64,000 nt of DNA from Sporocytophaga myxococcoides DSM 11118 (GTDB lineage: Bacteria; Bacteroidota; Bacteroidia; Cytophagales; Cytophagaceae), in assembly GCF_000426725.1 (NCBI RefSeq), contig NZ_AUFX01000006.1:124001-188000 (forward strand), read 5' to 3'. Shown here piece by piece: positions 1 to 9,205 of this stretch (positions are counted from its first letter, which is position 1; the number at the start of each line of letters is the position of its first letter). Made by a program: the position numbers and the translations under genes. Under the pieces are notes generated by a model, which had not been told where the DNA came from, made no database searches, and saw nothing but the letters and a program-made list of their open reading frames with translations.

Positions 1-81
1 GACTCCCAACCTATTGTAATAATTGATATTTCTATCATTCATTATTTCCTCTGACAAAAAAGACATATTATTGCTAACCAT
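1..81 (-). CDS. possible 5' end of a CDS that leaves the window
   Basis: Reading leftward from an ATG at 81 (or a second in-frame ATG at 66), 27 codons stay open to the window edge. The peptide is polar and too short to assign. It would be divergent from the antiporter gene at 155. No ribosome-binding site or promoter decides it, so this is only a possible gene start. Confidence 0.3.
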   Translation of the reverse strand, partial: MVSNNMSFLSEEIMNDRNINYYNRLGV

Positions 82-154
82 TGTGTTCTAAAACGGTTTA
101 TTAAAAAAATAGGATACATTGCGGGACTATTATTTTAATAAAAACCTGATAATT

Positions 155-2155
155 ATGAGAGGATTATTTCTTCTTATAGTTTCTTTTTATATCCTCCCTC
201 CTATAACTTCCGAAGTTTACGCAAAAACGGATTATAAGTTTTCTGCTCCCAATTATATAATCGGTGATGAATTTGCTGAAATTCAAATAGTCAGATTAAA
301 CAATAAAGGGACTCCTGACTCTACCTTTAACGGAAAAACCGGATTTTATATCGACAAAGAGCTTAAAGTGTTGGAATTCATTAAAGGTAAGGCTCTGTAT
401 ACCACCACCTTATTTGAATCCAGTGAAATTATTTTTAAACCTCAGGATCAGACAACATTATACAACATTAAAATAAGACATTTGCCTGATTGGCTGAGTA
501 TTATTCCTCCATTGCTGGCAATTGCTTTGTCATTAATTTTTCATGAAGTCATTACATCTCTATTTTTAAGTGTTTTTGTAGGTGTATTATTATTAATAGG
601 TTTTGAATTTTCAAATGTTATTCCAGCTTTTTTAAGGGTCATAGACTCATACATCTTAGAAGTTTTGAGAGACAGTAAACACCTTTCCCTTATCTCTTTT
701 GCATTTATGGTTGGAGGAATGATTGCTCTCATTGCCAAAAATGGGGGCCTCACAGGACTAGTAAATAAAATTTCAGGTATTGCTCACTCTTCAAGAAGTG
801 CGCAGCTTACCACGCTTTTTCTTAGTCTATCCATTTTCTTTGACAATTATGTCAATATTCTCATAGTAGGAAATACAATGAGACCAATAACGGATAAGTA
901 TAAAGTTTCACGAGAGAAACTGGCATTTATTGTAAGTACAACTGCCGCCTCTGCTGCCTCACTGGCCTTTTTTACAACCTGGACCGGAGCTGAAATGGTT
1001 TATGTCCATGATGCGGCATCTTACCTCAGATTAGGTAATTCTGCATTTTCCATTTTTTTTAAATCACTCCAATATGCCTATTATCCAATCTTTATGTTGA
1101 TACTAACTTTTGTATTAATAGTATCTAAAAAAGATTTCAACAAAATGGCAGTTGCAGAGGTCAGTGCTCGAAGCGCAGGCATTAAAAATGAACAAAATGA
1201 TATATCCATTGAAAAAAATATAGAGAGAGATATTGTGGAAATTTTACATCCCGAGTCCCAAAACGGAGGCAAATGGATTAATGCCGCATTTCCGTTAATA
1301 GTACTTTTCTTCACAGCTATTGCAGGATTAATTATAACAGGGACGGAAAACATCTATCAGAAAATGCTTGGAAAAGGTATCCCTATAACCAGTCAAAATC
1401 TCTCAACTGTTTGGAAACATTTGTATGACTTTGATAACAAAAATATAAGCTTTTTTCCAAAACTTGGGGAATTGTTTGGTAATGGAGACTTTTATATTGC
1501 ACTACTTTGGTCTTCATTCTCAAGCCTTTTGACTGCCTTTCTATTAACCTTATTACATAAAAATTTATCCTTAAAAAGAACTACAGAAATCATGATTCAT
1601 GGTTTTCGGGTTATGTTATCAGCTATTATAATTCTGATTTTTTCCTGGTCACTTGCAGAAATCACAGAAGACCTCCATGCAACAGAATACCTTTCCTCAG
1701 TAATCACCGGAAATATTAAGCCTAGTCTTCTTCCCATTGTTAGTTTTCTGCTAGCCGCAACTTTTGCATTTTCTACAGGTTCAGTTTGGGGAGCCATGGC
1801 AATCTTATACCCATTGCTGGTGCCTGTGAGCTGGATGATTTCGGCATCTTCCGGACTATCAATGTCTGATACAGAAAGCGTTACCTATAATGTAATTTCA
1901 ACAATTTTAAGTGGTTCTGTATTTGGCATTCATTGTTCTCCTGTTTCGGACTCGACAATTATGAGTTCAATAGCCTCCGACTGCAATCATATTCAACATA
2001 TTAAGACCCAATTACCTTATGCAGCAACAATTGCTTTAATTAGTATTCTGGTCTTTTTTTTCAGCCTTATAAATTTTCACTGGTTTTTTAATCTGGGACT
2101 TGGGACAGTCCTAATCATATTAATTGTAAAATTTTCAGGAAAAAGAGTAGAATAA
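155..2155 (+). CDS. NhaC-family Na+/H+ antiporter with N-terminal extracytoplasmic domain
   Basis: Multi-pass inner-membrane protein of the Na+/H+ antiporter NhaC-like superfamily, expected to exchange cations for protons. I start at ATG 155 rather than the upstream TTG at 119, because ATG 155 begins a good signal peptide (MRGLFLLIVSFYILPP...). Residues about 25-110 form a polar, probably beta-rich extracytoplasmic domain. About ten or more hydrophobic segments follow. The GGMIALIAKNGG stretch, SIFFDNYVNILIVG, and a late GSVWGAMAILYPLLVP-type motif are typical of the family's substrate-binding halves. At 666 aa it is longer than many family members because of the N-terminal domain and a hydrophilic loop near residues 340-390. 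The DUF4230 gene follows after 33 bp on the same strand. The exact ion or substrate is not decided; related proteins move amino acids or lactate/malate. Confidence 0.8.
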   Translation: MRGLFLLIVSFYILPPITSEVYAKTDYKFSAPNYIIGDEFAEIQIVRLNNKGTPDSTFNGKTGFYIDKELKVLEFIKGKALYTTTLFESSEIIFKPQDQTTLYNIKIRHLPDWLSIIPPLLAIALSLIFHEVITSLFLSVFVGVLLLIGFEFSNVIPAFLRVIDSYILEVLRDSKHLSLISFAFMVGGMIALIAKNGGLTGLVNKISGIAHSSRSAQLTTLFLSLSIFFDNYVNILIVGNTMRPITDKYKVSREKLAFIVSTTAASAASLAFFTTWTGAEMVYVHDAASYLRLGNSAFSIFFKSLQYAYYPIFMLILTFVLIVSKKDFNKMAVAEVSARSAGIKNEQNDISIEKNIERDIVEILHPESQNGGKWINAAFPLIVLFFTAIAGLIITGTENIYQKMLGKGIPITSQNLSTVWKHLYDFDNKNISFFPKLGELFGNGDFYIALLWSSFSSLLTAFLLTLLHKNLSLKRTTEIMIHGFRVMLSAIIILIFSWSLAEITEDLHATEYLSSVITGNIKPSLLPIVSFLLAATFAFSTGSVWGAMAILYPLLVPVSWMISASSGLSMSDTESVTYNVISTILSGSVFGIHCSPVSDSTIMSSIASDCNHIQHIKTQLPYAATIALISILVFFFSLINFHWFFNLGLGTVLIILIVKFSGKRVE

Positions 2156-2188
2156 ATTCTATCTTTAGTAAAGCTGGAATCTACTTGT

Positions 2189-2767
2189 ATGAAAAAGATA
2201 TTAATTTATATATTTCCCTGGTTTTTAGTCCTTTTATTTGGTTTTATCATTTATAAAACTAATTTTAAAAATGAAGAGGAAAGTAATGAGATAAAGACAG
2301 TTTCTTCCCACCATCTCATACAGGAAAGAATAATAAGTTTAGGAAAACTGGAAGTAGTAAAATATTATTTAAAAGATATAGTGGAACACGAGGTGAAAAA
2401 TCCATGGTATCTACCTGATCCTAAAGCAGTTTTAATAGCAAGTGGAGAAGTTGTAGGTTGCATTGATCTTACACTAATCGATTCGACAGATATAAAATTT
2501 TCAGAAAACAAAGTTTCGATTCGTTTGCCACAGCCAGAGCTTTGTTATTTCAAAATTAATCATTCTGACTCCAAAGTTTACAGTATAGAAAAAGGGCTTT
2601 TTCAGGAATCAGAATTAATCGATGCAGCCTATAAAGAAGCTGAAACTCATTTGCAAAAAACCGCACTGCAGATGAAGATTATGGATCAGACAAAAGAAAA
2701 TGCAAAATTGATCCTTAAACCTTTGTTGGAAAAAATTTCTGAAAAAGACGTAGAGTTAAGTTTTTAA
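2189..2767 (+). CDS. DUF4230 family membrane-anchored protein
   Basis: 192 aa with one N-terminal membrane segment (residues about 4-23) and a soluble domain outside the cytoplasm. The core ISLGKLEVVKYYLKDIVEHE and the following VLIASGEVVGCIDL are typical of DUF4230, a family of unknown function common in Bacteroidota. The C-terminal third is helical and charged (EAETHLQKTALQMK). It lies 33 bp after the antiporter gene and may be co-transcribed with it. Family assignment is confident; function is unknown. Confidence 0.75.
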   Translation: MKKILIYIFPWFLVLLFGFIIYKTNFKNEEESNEIKTVSSHHLIQERIISLGKLEVVKYYLKDIVEHEVKNPWYLPDPKAVLIASGEVVGCIDLTLIDSTDIKFSENKVSIRLPQPELCYFKINHSDSKVYSIEKGLFQESELIDAAYKEAETHLQKTALQMKIMDQTKENAKLILKPLLEKISEKDVELSF

Positions 2768-2904
2768 ATCAAATAGCTTTTTTTATTCAGAAACATCAGA
2801 ACTTTTCCACAAAATGGGTTAAAATAGTCCACATTCATAACAATTTAAGGGGATAATTGTTTTCCCTTGAATTAAATAAAATTTTGACTTAGCTAACAGT
2901 TGAA

Positions 2905-5214
2905 ATGAAAGAAGAACTAGTCCAACCAATTACATTCAGCTATTTTTTAAACTTTATCAAAAGTCAGTTTTTGGAAAAGGGAAATAATGAGATAAAAGAT
3001 TATTTTTTAAACAAATCCTATGACCAAAAAAGGCTTCTTACACAATTGATTCTTTTATTTAAAGCTATTAAATGTGAGGGAGACGATTTCCTTATTAAAA
3101 ATACTATTGATTTACTGATAAAGTCTGGACTCACTGTATCTGAGACAGAAGAGTTTGTTTTAAGATACAAAAAATTGCTAATTAAATTTATTTGTCAATA
3201 TACCTCTGACTCAGAAGTCATTTCCACATTACTCATTTATCTTCAAGATGCTTTTTATCTTATTGAGAATGACATATTCAGAAGAAAACCTCAACAAAAT
3301 AAATCAGAAGAAGAAATTGATGCTTGTTTATCCATAAACAAAGAAGGAAAAATAACCCATTGGAATAAACAGGCAGAAAGGCTTTTTGGATATCAGGAAC
3401 AGGAAGTAATAGGAAACTCCTTAATTCTCCTTATCCCGGAAAGAATGCAGCAGGAACTGGTGGAAAATGTGATTGCATCCAAAAACAAAAAAATCAAAAA
3501 GAAAGATAACAAAGATGAAGTTAAAGTCTTGAATGGTATTTTTCCAATCAAAGATTTATCAGGTAATCATATTGCAAGTGGCATTCTGCACAATGATGAT
3601 GTCACCCTTCAAAAAGCTGAAGATAAATTAAAGGAAACCAGAGAACTTATTAACCAGATTGCAGATTCGACTCCAAATGTTCTCTATGTTTTTGATACCC
3701 GATATAGAAAAATAGTCTATGTTAATAAGGCCATTACAGAGGTGCTAGGTTATACCCCAGAGGAAGTCCGAGAAATGTCTGCTGTTCAGATTAAAGCATT
3801 GATACACTCAAAAAATCAAATCAATATTGAAAATTGGGTAGACATGTTTTCAGAACAAGCGAAAGACCAAATACTCGAATCGGAGTGTCGTTTTCTTAAT
3901 AAAAATGGAGAATGGAGATGGATGAATAAAAGGGAAACTGTATTTCGGAGAGATGAGGATGGTTTGCCTGTCCTTATTTTAGGAATCGTTCAGGACATTA
4001 CAGAACAGAAAAAAGCACAGGAAAAGGTGAGGAAAAGTAAATCCCTTTTACTCGAAGCACAAGAACTTGCTTGCCTTGGAAATTGGGAATGGGATCTTAT
4101 TACCAATGAAATTTCATTCTCTGACGAATTATACAAGATGCTGGGGTTTGACCCTATGCAAATTTCAATAAGCTTTAATGATGTTAAAAATAAAGTAGCA
4201 TTAGACGACTGGACTATTTTTGATGAACGTGCCAAAAGCCTCTTAAAAACAGGGATCCCTGTGACATTTGAGCAAAAGGTCATGAAAAATGGACAAGACA
4301 GATACATTTATATTAAAGCTAAACCTGTTTTTAATGAGAAACGGGAAGTTCTGCGTATTCATGGAATTGCCCAGGATATTACTGATCGGAAAAAAGCGGA
4401 GGAAGAAATCCAGAAGGCAAATGATGATCTGAAAAAAGCTCAGGAAGAACTTATAGATAATAATAATCTTCTGGAAGCAAGAGTGAGAGAAAGAACTGAA
4501 GAACTTATCAAAAAAAATGTAGCGTTAGAAAAAATCAATACTGACCTTGACAACTTTGTTTATACAGCTTCCCATGATCTTAAAGCGCCGATTTCAAATA
4601 TAGAAGGTCTTATTGCCTCTCTTGACCTTCAAATTGATGCGGAAAACGATGATATTAAATTTATCATCGGATTGATGAAAGTTAGTATTTTAAGATTCAA
4701 GGAAACCATTAAAGACTTAACAGAAATTTCAAAAATTCAGAAGAACTTTAATGAAGACGAAACCATTGTTGAATTTGAAGATTTCCTTGAAGATATAAAA
4801 TTTACTCTTTTGGAAATGATAGTTGGTTCTGAAGCAATCATAGATGCAGACTTCAGCCAGTGTAAAAGAATTTCTTTCAGCAGAAAAAACTTTAAAAGCA
4901 TTTTATTTAATCTCATCAGTAATGCGATTAAATATCAATCGGCTGAGAGGAAACCTGAAATTTTTATAAAATCATGGATAGAAGGAAATTTTGCAGTGAT
5001 CTCAATTAAAGACAATGGACTTGGTTTTGAGGAAAAAGACAAAGGAAAAATCTTTGGCATGTTCAAACGGCTGCATGACCATGTTGATGGGTCCGGTGTT
5101 GGATTGTATATAGTTAAAAGAATAATAGAAAATGCGGGTGGAAAAATTGAAGCATTCAGTGAGAAAGGAAAAGGAACAGAGTTTAAAATATTCTTCCCAT
5201 ATAAAGCTAATTAA
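2905..5214 (+). CDS. PAS-domain sensor histidine kinase
   Basis: 769 aa cytoplasmic-looking kinase; no signal peptide or membrane segment is seen. An N-terminal helical region (1-130) resembles no domain I know. Three PAS domains follow at about 138-240, 248-370 and 380-495, the last two ending in PAC-like GIVQDITEQKKA and GIAQDITDRKKA sequences. A coiled coil (500-545) leads to the HisKA box with His557 (ASHDLKAPISNI). The ATPase domain has N673 (NLISNAIKY), DNGLGF, the F-box KIFGMFKRLH and GSGVGLYIVKRI. It has no receiver domain and no response regulator beside it, so it is an orphan kinase that phosphorylates a regulator encoded elsewhere. PAS domains commonly sense redox, light or small ligands; the signal here is not visible. 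Confidence 0.9.
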   Translation: MKEELVQPITFSYFLNFIKSQFLEKGNNEIKDYFLNKSYDQKRLLTQLILLFKAIKCEGDDFLIKNTIDLLIKSGLTVSETEEFVLRYKKLLIKFICQYTSDSEVISTLLIYLQDAFYLIENDIFRRKPQQNKSEEEIDACLSINKEGKITHWNKQAERLFGYQEQEVIGNSLILLIPERMQQELVENVIASKNKKIKKKDNKDEVKVLNGIFPIKDLSGNHIASGILHNDDVTLQKAEDKLKETRELINQIADSTPNVLYVFDTRYRKIVYVNKAITEVLGYTPEEVREMSAVQIKALIHSKNQINIENWVDMFSEQAKDQILESECRFLNKNGEWRWMNKRETVFRRDEDGLPVLILGIVQDITEQKKAQEKVRKSKSLLLEAQELACLGNWEWDLITNEISFSDELYKMLGFDPMQISISFNDVKNKVALDDWTIFDERAKSLLKTGIPVTFEQKVMKNGQDRYIYIKAKPVFNEKREVLRIHGIAQDITDRKKAEEEIQKANDDLKKAQEELIDNNNLLEARVRERTEELIKKNVALEKINTDLDNFVYTASHDLKAPISNIEGLIASLDLQIDAENDDIKFIIGLMKVSILRFKETIKDLTEISKIQKNFNEDETIVEFEDFLEDIKFTLLEMIVGSEAIIDADFSQCKRISFSRKNFKSILFNLISNAIKYQSAERKPEIFIKSWIEGNFAVISIKDNGLGFEEKDKGKIFGMFKRLHDHVDGSGVGLYIVKRIIENAGGKIEAFSEKGKGTEFKIFFPYKAN

Positions 5215-5251
5215 TCATCTGTTGAAGAATTAAAACCTAAAATTCCTGATC

Positions 5252-5461
5252 CTACAATTCCCTGTTGACTGGTTTAAGTTTAGAAAATATAATCATAACA
5301 AGATCTGCAAGCCACCAGAGGCCAAAGCCTGCAAAAGTCAGAAGCTTCAGCCACCAATTTTTATAGCCTAACATCAATCGGTCAATTCCAAACCATCCAA
5401 AAAAGAAAGAAACAAGTAAAAGAATACTTTTCTTTGGCGGTTCTTTTGTCACTGTATCCAT
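5252..5461 (-). CDS. TM2 domain-containing protein
   Basis: 69 aa with two membrane helices. FFFGWFGIDRLMLGY, then LLTFAGFGLWWLADL, match the TM2 domain pattern of a glycine/aspartate-rich turn between two helices. TM2 proteins are small membrane proteins of unclear role. It is the last gene of a minus-strand run and lies 15 bp after the thioesterase gene. Confidence 0.8.
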   Translation of the reverse strand: MDTVTKEPPKKSILLLVSFFFGWFGIDRLMLGYKNWWLKLLTFAGFGLWWLADLVMIIFSKLKPVNREL

Positions 5462-5476
5462 GTAGTTGATTTCTCG

Positions 5477-6037
5477 TCAAATATTAAGTTTCAGCACACA
5501 TCTTTCTTTTTCCAGCTTATACAACTCTTCATCAATAGCCAAATTTGACTTTTCATTATTAAGCTGTTCCTTATACTGAAATTTCAGTTCTTTTCTTTTA
5601 ATTGCCTCAAGATATCGTCTGACTTCTTCTCTTGTTTCAAGCACCAAACCTGGTATTTCCTGTAGCTTTCCTTCAAGGGTTTTGGCAACCATTGTAAAAT
5701 AAGAAGTATTTGTATGTTTAACACTTCCAATTGTGACATTTTCTGCAATCACTTTTATGCCAATAATTAATGAAGTATTACCGACATAATTAACCGATGC
5801 ATGTAAAGATACCAGATCCCCTACTTCTACTGGTTGCAAAAACTCCACATTATCAACTGCAACTGTTACACAATATGCCCCTGAATGCTTAGCTGCACAT
5901 GCGTATGCAACTTTATCCATGAGGGAAAGAAGAATTCCCCCATGTATTTTACCTCCGAAATTCGCATAGGAGGGAATCATTAATTCTGTAATTGTAGTCT
6001 GTGAAAAACGTACAGGCTTAAACAAAGAGGTATCCAT
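5477..6037 (-). CDS. acyl-CoA thioesterase, hotdog fold
   Basis: 186 aa cytoplasmic hotdog-fold thioesterase of the YciA/BFIT type, expected to hydrolyse acyl-CoA to free acid and CoA. The signature runs from NFGGKIHGGILLSLMDKVAYACA (Gly-Gly, His-Gly-Gly, then Asp on the hotdog helix) through VTVAVDNVEFLQPVEVGD, the second strand pair. About 45 charged helical C-terminal residues extend beyond the domain. It starts 8 bp after the hydroxylase gene ends, so the two are probably co-transcribed. Substrate chain length cannot be read from the sequence. Confidence 0.85.
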   Translation of the reverse strand: MDTSLFKPVRFSQTTITELMIPSYANFGGKIHGGILLSLMDKVAYACAAKHSGAYCVTVAVDNVEFLQPVEVGDLVSLHASVNYVGNTSLIIGIKVIAENVTIGSVKHTNTSYFTMVAKTLEGKLQEIPGLVLETREEVRRYLEAIKRKELKFQYKEQLNNEKSNLAIDEELYKLEKERCVLKLNI

Positions 6038-6045
6038 TCAATAAA

Positions 6046-6762
6046 TTATATTCTATTCTTCAATTCCTTTTTCACCAGATCCAAACTATTGAACAGCTCT
6101 TCATAATTATTAATTACAAAATATTTCTCTTGAAATCTGTTTTTGATGTATGGAGTTTCCATCATTTTGGCAACATTGAAATCATATTTTGGAACGCCAG
6201 CGCTAAGTGAATATGCAGTTTCACTACCGGAAGACAGCAAATGCGCTCCATAGATCGTCAGATTTTGGTCTGTAGCTTTAATGCCAAACTGAATCGAATG
6301 CCAGTAGACTCTTTTAAGCAAAGCTATAGCACTATCGTTTTCTAGGTATTCAAGTGCAAGTTTACCAAGCCCTGTCAGGTATTCGCAATATGATGGAATG
6401 GTTAAAAGTGGGGTATGCCCTATAACATCATGAAAAATATCATAGACATCTTCTTCATGCTCCATTTGCTCAGCACTTCTTATCCATGTTCTGCAAGGAT
6501 ATTTTTTGCTGGCAAGCATACCGATAAACTCTTTGTCCTCAACCATATTTTCCAAAGGCACAATTTCCCAGTCTGAAAAGGTTTTTATTTTTTTATTCAG
6601 ATCTTCAAAATCGGGAATATGATCTGCTGGAAAGCCTATTCTTTTGATTCCTTGCAAAACCATTTCATCGGCAGTCTCAGGCAAGAATTGAATAATTCTG
6701 CTGTAAAGAGTTGTCCAGATTATTTGTTCCTGATCTGTGTAGCTGTAAGTTTGTTTAACCAT
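6046..6762 (-). CDS. aromatic amino acid hydroxylase (phenylalanine 4-monooxygenase family), third iron ligand replaced
   Basis: 238 aa, about the length of the catalytic domain of bacterial phenylalanine hydroxylases, which use Fe(II) and a pterin to convert Phe to Tyr. The core YPCRTWIRS, DIFHDVIGHTPLL (His111 and His116, the two His ligands) and the later GAHLLSSGSETAYSL are clear family features. In known members the third ligand is the Glu of a YWFTVEFG-like motif; here the codon is CAG and the motif reads YWHSIQFG, giving Gln158. Asp112 also replaces the usual Glu after the first His. The protein may still bind iron, may use another substrate, or may be catalytically altered. It sits between the MeaB-type GTPase (55 bp upstream) and the thioesterase. 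Confidence 0.8.
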   Translation of the reverse strand: MVKQTYSYTDQEQIIWTTLYSRIIQFLPETADEMVLQGIKRIGFPADHIPDFEDLNKKIKTFSDWEIVPLENMVEDKEFIGMLASKKYPCRTWIRSAEQMEHEEDVYDIFHDVIGHTPLLTIPSYCEYLTGLGKLALEYLENDSAIALLKRVYWHSIQFGIKATDQNLTIYGAHLLSSGSETAYSLSAGVPKYDFNVAKMMETPYIKNRFQEKYFVINNYEELFNSLDLVKKELKNRI

Positions 6763-6817
6763 CCTTTTTCAATTTAAATTAATATCCTGGCGTTGTAAAA
6801 ATATCAAAATATATTCT

Positions 6818-7807
6818 TTAATGTCCTTTTCCCTTAAAAATATTAAATAACTGCTTAGCCGCTTCCTGAGCTGATACCTCTCCCCTCATTACGGAATCTT
6901 TCATTGTTAAGAAGTTGTTTTGAACCTCTTCATTTTTGTAAAATTCATTATGAAGCATCTGATCAATTATTCCAACCAACCAGAAATAATTTTGTTGCTG
7001 TCTTTTTTGATCTATACTTCCATTATATCTACTGATACTTTCAGCTTTTTTTAAATAATCCCAAAGCTCAGCAAGCCCATATTGAGTCTCTGCAGAACAA
7101 TTGAATACCTTTACGGAATCCTTAGAAAAATAACTAAGACTTTGTTTTATTCCATTTGCATATTCCAAGGCTCTTTCCATATTGTCACCATCGGTTTTTG
7201 AAATGATAAAAACATCCGCTACCTCCATAATCCCTTTTTTTAATGTCTGAAGTTCATCTCCAGTGCCTGCCACTAAAAGAAGTAATACCAGATCTGTCAA
7301 TTCAGAAATCTTTACTTCAGATTGCCCTACACCAACAGTTTCAATAAAGATTAAATTAAATCCCGCAGCTTCACAAAGCAGAATAACTTCCTGGGTTCGG
7401 GATGTTACTCCCCCAAGAACACCGCCAGATGCAGAAGGTCTGATAAAAGCATTTGAATGAGAAGAAAGTTTTTCCATTCTTGTTTTATCACCTAAAATGC
7501 TTCCTTTGCTATATCTGCTAGAAGGATCAATTGGAAGAACAGCTATTTTCATGCCTGTATTTACAAGCATGCTGCCTAAGCTTTCGATAAAAGCACTTTT
7601 ACCTGCCCCCGGCACTCCTGTTATTCCCAATCTCAAGGAATTTCCAGAATGTGGTAATATTTTCTGAATAAGGAGATCTGCCATTTCCTGGTCCTCTGGT
7701 AATGAACTTTCTATTAGAGTAATAGCTTTTGAAAGAATTAATCTATCCCCATTTAAAATTCCATCGTAATACGACTTAAGTTCTAGTCGGTTTTTTCTTT
7801 GAGACAT
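6818..7807 (-). CDS. meaB: MeaB/ArgK-type GTPase, methylmalonyl-CoA mutase chaperone
   Basis: 329 aa G3E-family P-loop GTPase. The Walker A motif GVPGAGKS is at 64-71, with DPSSRYSKGSILGDKTRM, ETVGVGQSEV (switch II) and the SKTDGDN base-recognition motif. Members load and protect the adenosylcobalamin cofactor of methylmalonyl-CoA mutase and its relatives; the older name ArgK is a misannotation. The mutase genes are not in this window. It is the first gene of the minus-strand run MeaB, hydroxylase, thioesterase, TM2, which may link it to propionate or branched amino acid breakdown (inference). Confidence 0.9.
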   Translation of the reverse strand: MSQRKNRLELKSYYDGILNGDRLILSKAITLIESSLPEDQEMADLLIQKILPHSGNSLRLGITGVPGAGKSAFIESLGSMLVNTGMKIAVLPIDPSSRYSKGSILGDKTRMEKLSSHSNAFIRPSASGGVLGGVTSRTQEVILLCEAAGFNLIFIETVGVGQSEVKISELTDLVLLLLVAGTGDELQTLKKGIMEVADVFIISKTDGDNMERALEYANGIKQSLSYFSKDSVKVFNCSAETQYGLAELWDYLKKAESISRYNGSIDQKRQQQNYFWLVGIIDQMLHNEFYKNEEVQNNFLTMKDSVMRGEVSAQEAAKQLFNIFKGKGH

Positions 7808-7903
7808 GCCTGCAAATAAATTACTGACTAAAAATATTCCAATTTAAAATCAGGAAAAAAGTTATTTTTACTAAATGTATCCATTGAAATTCCACTTCAC
7901 TTT

Positions 7904-9205
7904 ATGAAAAGGAAGATTTTACGAGACTCTATAGGTGCCACCATTTTTACTATGATAGTCCTCTGGATCCTATCTCAGATAGAAATCAATTCAGATGTAT
8001 TAAACCCGGTGTCTAAAACATTTGGGGATTTTCAGATAACTGACCTTTACTTTTCTCAATTTAAAGAAGGTGAAAAAGCTGATACCAATATTGTAATAGT
8101 GAACATAGGCGACCTCCCTAGAGCAGGTATTGCAGAGATGGTTAATAAAATCAATGCATTCAATCCCAGAGTAATTGGTATAGATGCCTTTTTCAGGAAG
8201 CCTAAAGATAGAGAAGGTGATTCTTTGCTTGCAGATGCTTTTTCAAAAGTCAAAAACCTTGTCCTTGTTAGTAAGGTAAGCAAATGCGAAGGTAACATTT
8301 GTGATAGTCTTGAAACAAGTCATCCTATGTTCTGTCAATATGCTGAAACAGGCATGTCTAATATGATCTCTGAGGGATATGATAAATTTAAAACATCAAG
8401 GGAATTCAGTAAATATGAAGTCTACAGAAAGAAAGTAAGACATTATGGACCTGACAATAAAATGTACTTTGAAAGACAAATCGATACTATAGAACTTGAT
8501 TTTGCCGCAAAGTTGGCCGGTTATATTAACCCTGCAGCTGTAAATACTTTATTGGAACGGAAAGATACGGTTGAGGTTATTAATTTTGGGGGAAACGTTG
8601 AAATGGGAGGTGATTTAAATGACAATACAATGATTAAATATTTTGCATATGATGTGTCTCAGATATTCGAAATAGAGGATTTATCTAATATAAAAGATAA
8701 AATTGTACTCATGGGATATCTGGGGCCTAATTTTGACAAAGTTACCTGGGAGGATCGCTTTTTTACTCCTTTAAATATTAATTATATAGGAAAAGCCAAT
8801 CCTGATATGTATGGAGTGGTTATCCACGCCAATAAGATATCCATGATTTTAAAAGGTAATTATATCAATAATGCAGGATGGCTCTTCACCCTTGTGACAA
8901 ACTTTATAATCATCTTTTTTAATATTGCCTTATTTTCTTACCTATTTCTGAAACTAGGCCATTGGTTTGATGGGGCTAGTCTCTTTCTCACTTTATTCGA
9001 GGCTTTATTAATGATCTTCATGGTAATTATGATATTTCATCGATTTAACTATAAGATCGATTTTACCTTGGCTACAGTGGCACTATTCTTGACTGGGAAC
9101 ATGACTGAATTATATTACAGCGTTTTAATGCCTGTAATAAACAAATACAAAAAACATTTGCTAAATTTACATATATACAAAAAAGGACAAGCTTATGAGA
9201 ACTAA
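7904..9205 (+). CDS. CHASE2 domain protein without an output domain
   Basis: 433 aa. After a membrane segment (residues about 8-27), a long extracytoplasmic CHASE2 sensor domain runs to about residue 320 (IVIVNIGDLPRAGIAEMVNKI, RVIGIDAFFRKP, DKIVLMGYLGP, then a YGVVIHANKISMIL end). Three membrane helices follow at about 330-415. CHASE2 proteins usually end in a kinase or nucleotide cyclase domain. Here only about 20 polar residues follow the last helix, so no enzymatic output is present. The last 11 bases overlap the next gene, a FecR-like protein, so the two are translationally coupled. Confidence 0.8.
   Translation: MKRKILRDSIGATIFTMIVLWILSQIEINSDVLNPVSKTFGDFQITDLYFSQFKEGEKADTNIVIVNIGDLPRAGIAEMVNKINAFNPRVIGIDAFFRKPKDREGDSLLADAFSKVKNLVLVSKVSKCEGNICDSLETSHPMFCQYAETGMSNMISEGYDKFKTSREFSKYEVYRKKVRHYGPDNKMYFERQIDTIELDFAAKLAGYINPAAVNTLLERKDTVEVINFGGNVEMGGDLNDNTMIKYFAYDVSQIFEIEDLSNIKDKIVLMGYLGPNFDKVTWEDRFFTPLNINYIGKANPDMYGVVIHANKISMILKGNYINNAGWLFTLVTNFIIIFFNIALFSYLFLKLGHWFDGASLFLTLFEALLMIFMVIMIFHRFNYKIDFTLATVALFLTGNMTELYYSVLMPVINKYKKHLLNLHIYKKGQAYEN

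Noticed and set aside
119-154. TTG start of the antiporter gene
   Set aside because: The ATG at 155 gives a proper signal peptide; the 12 extra codons are polar and would spoil it.
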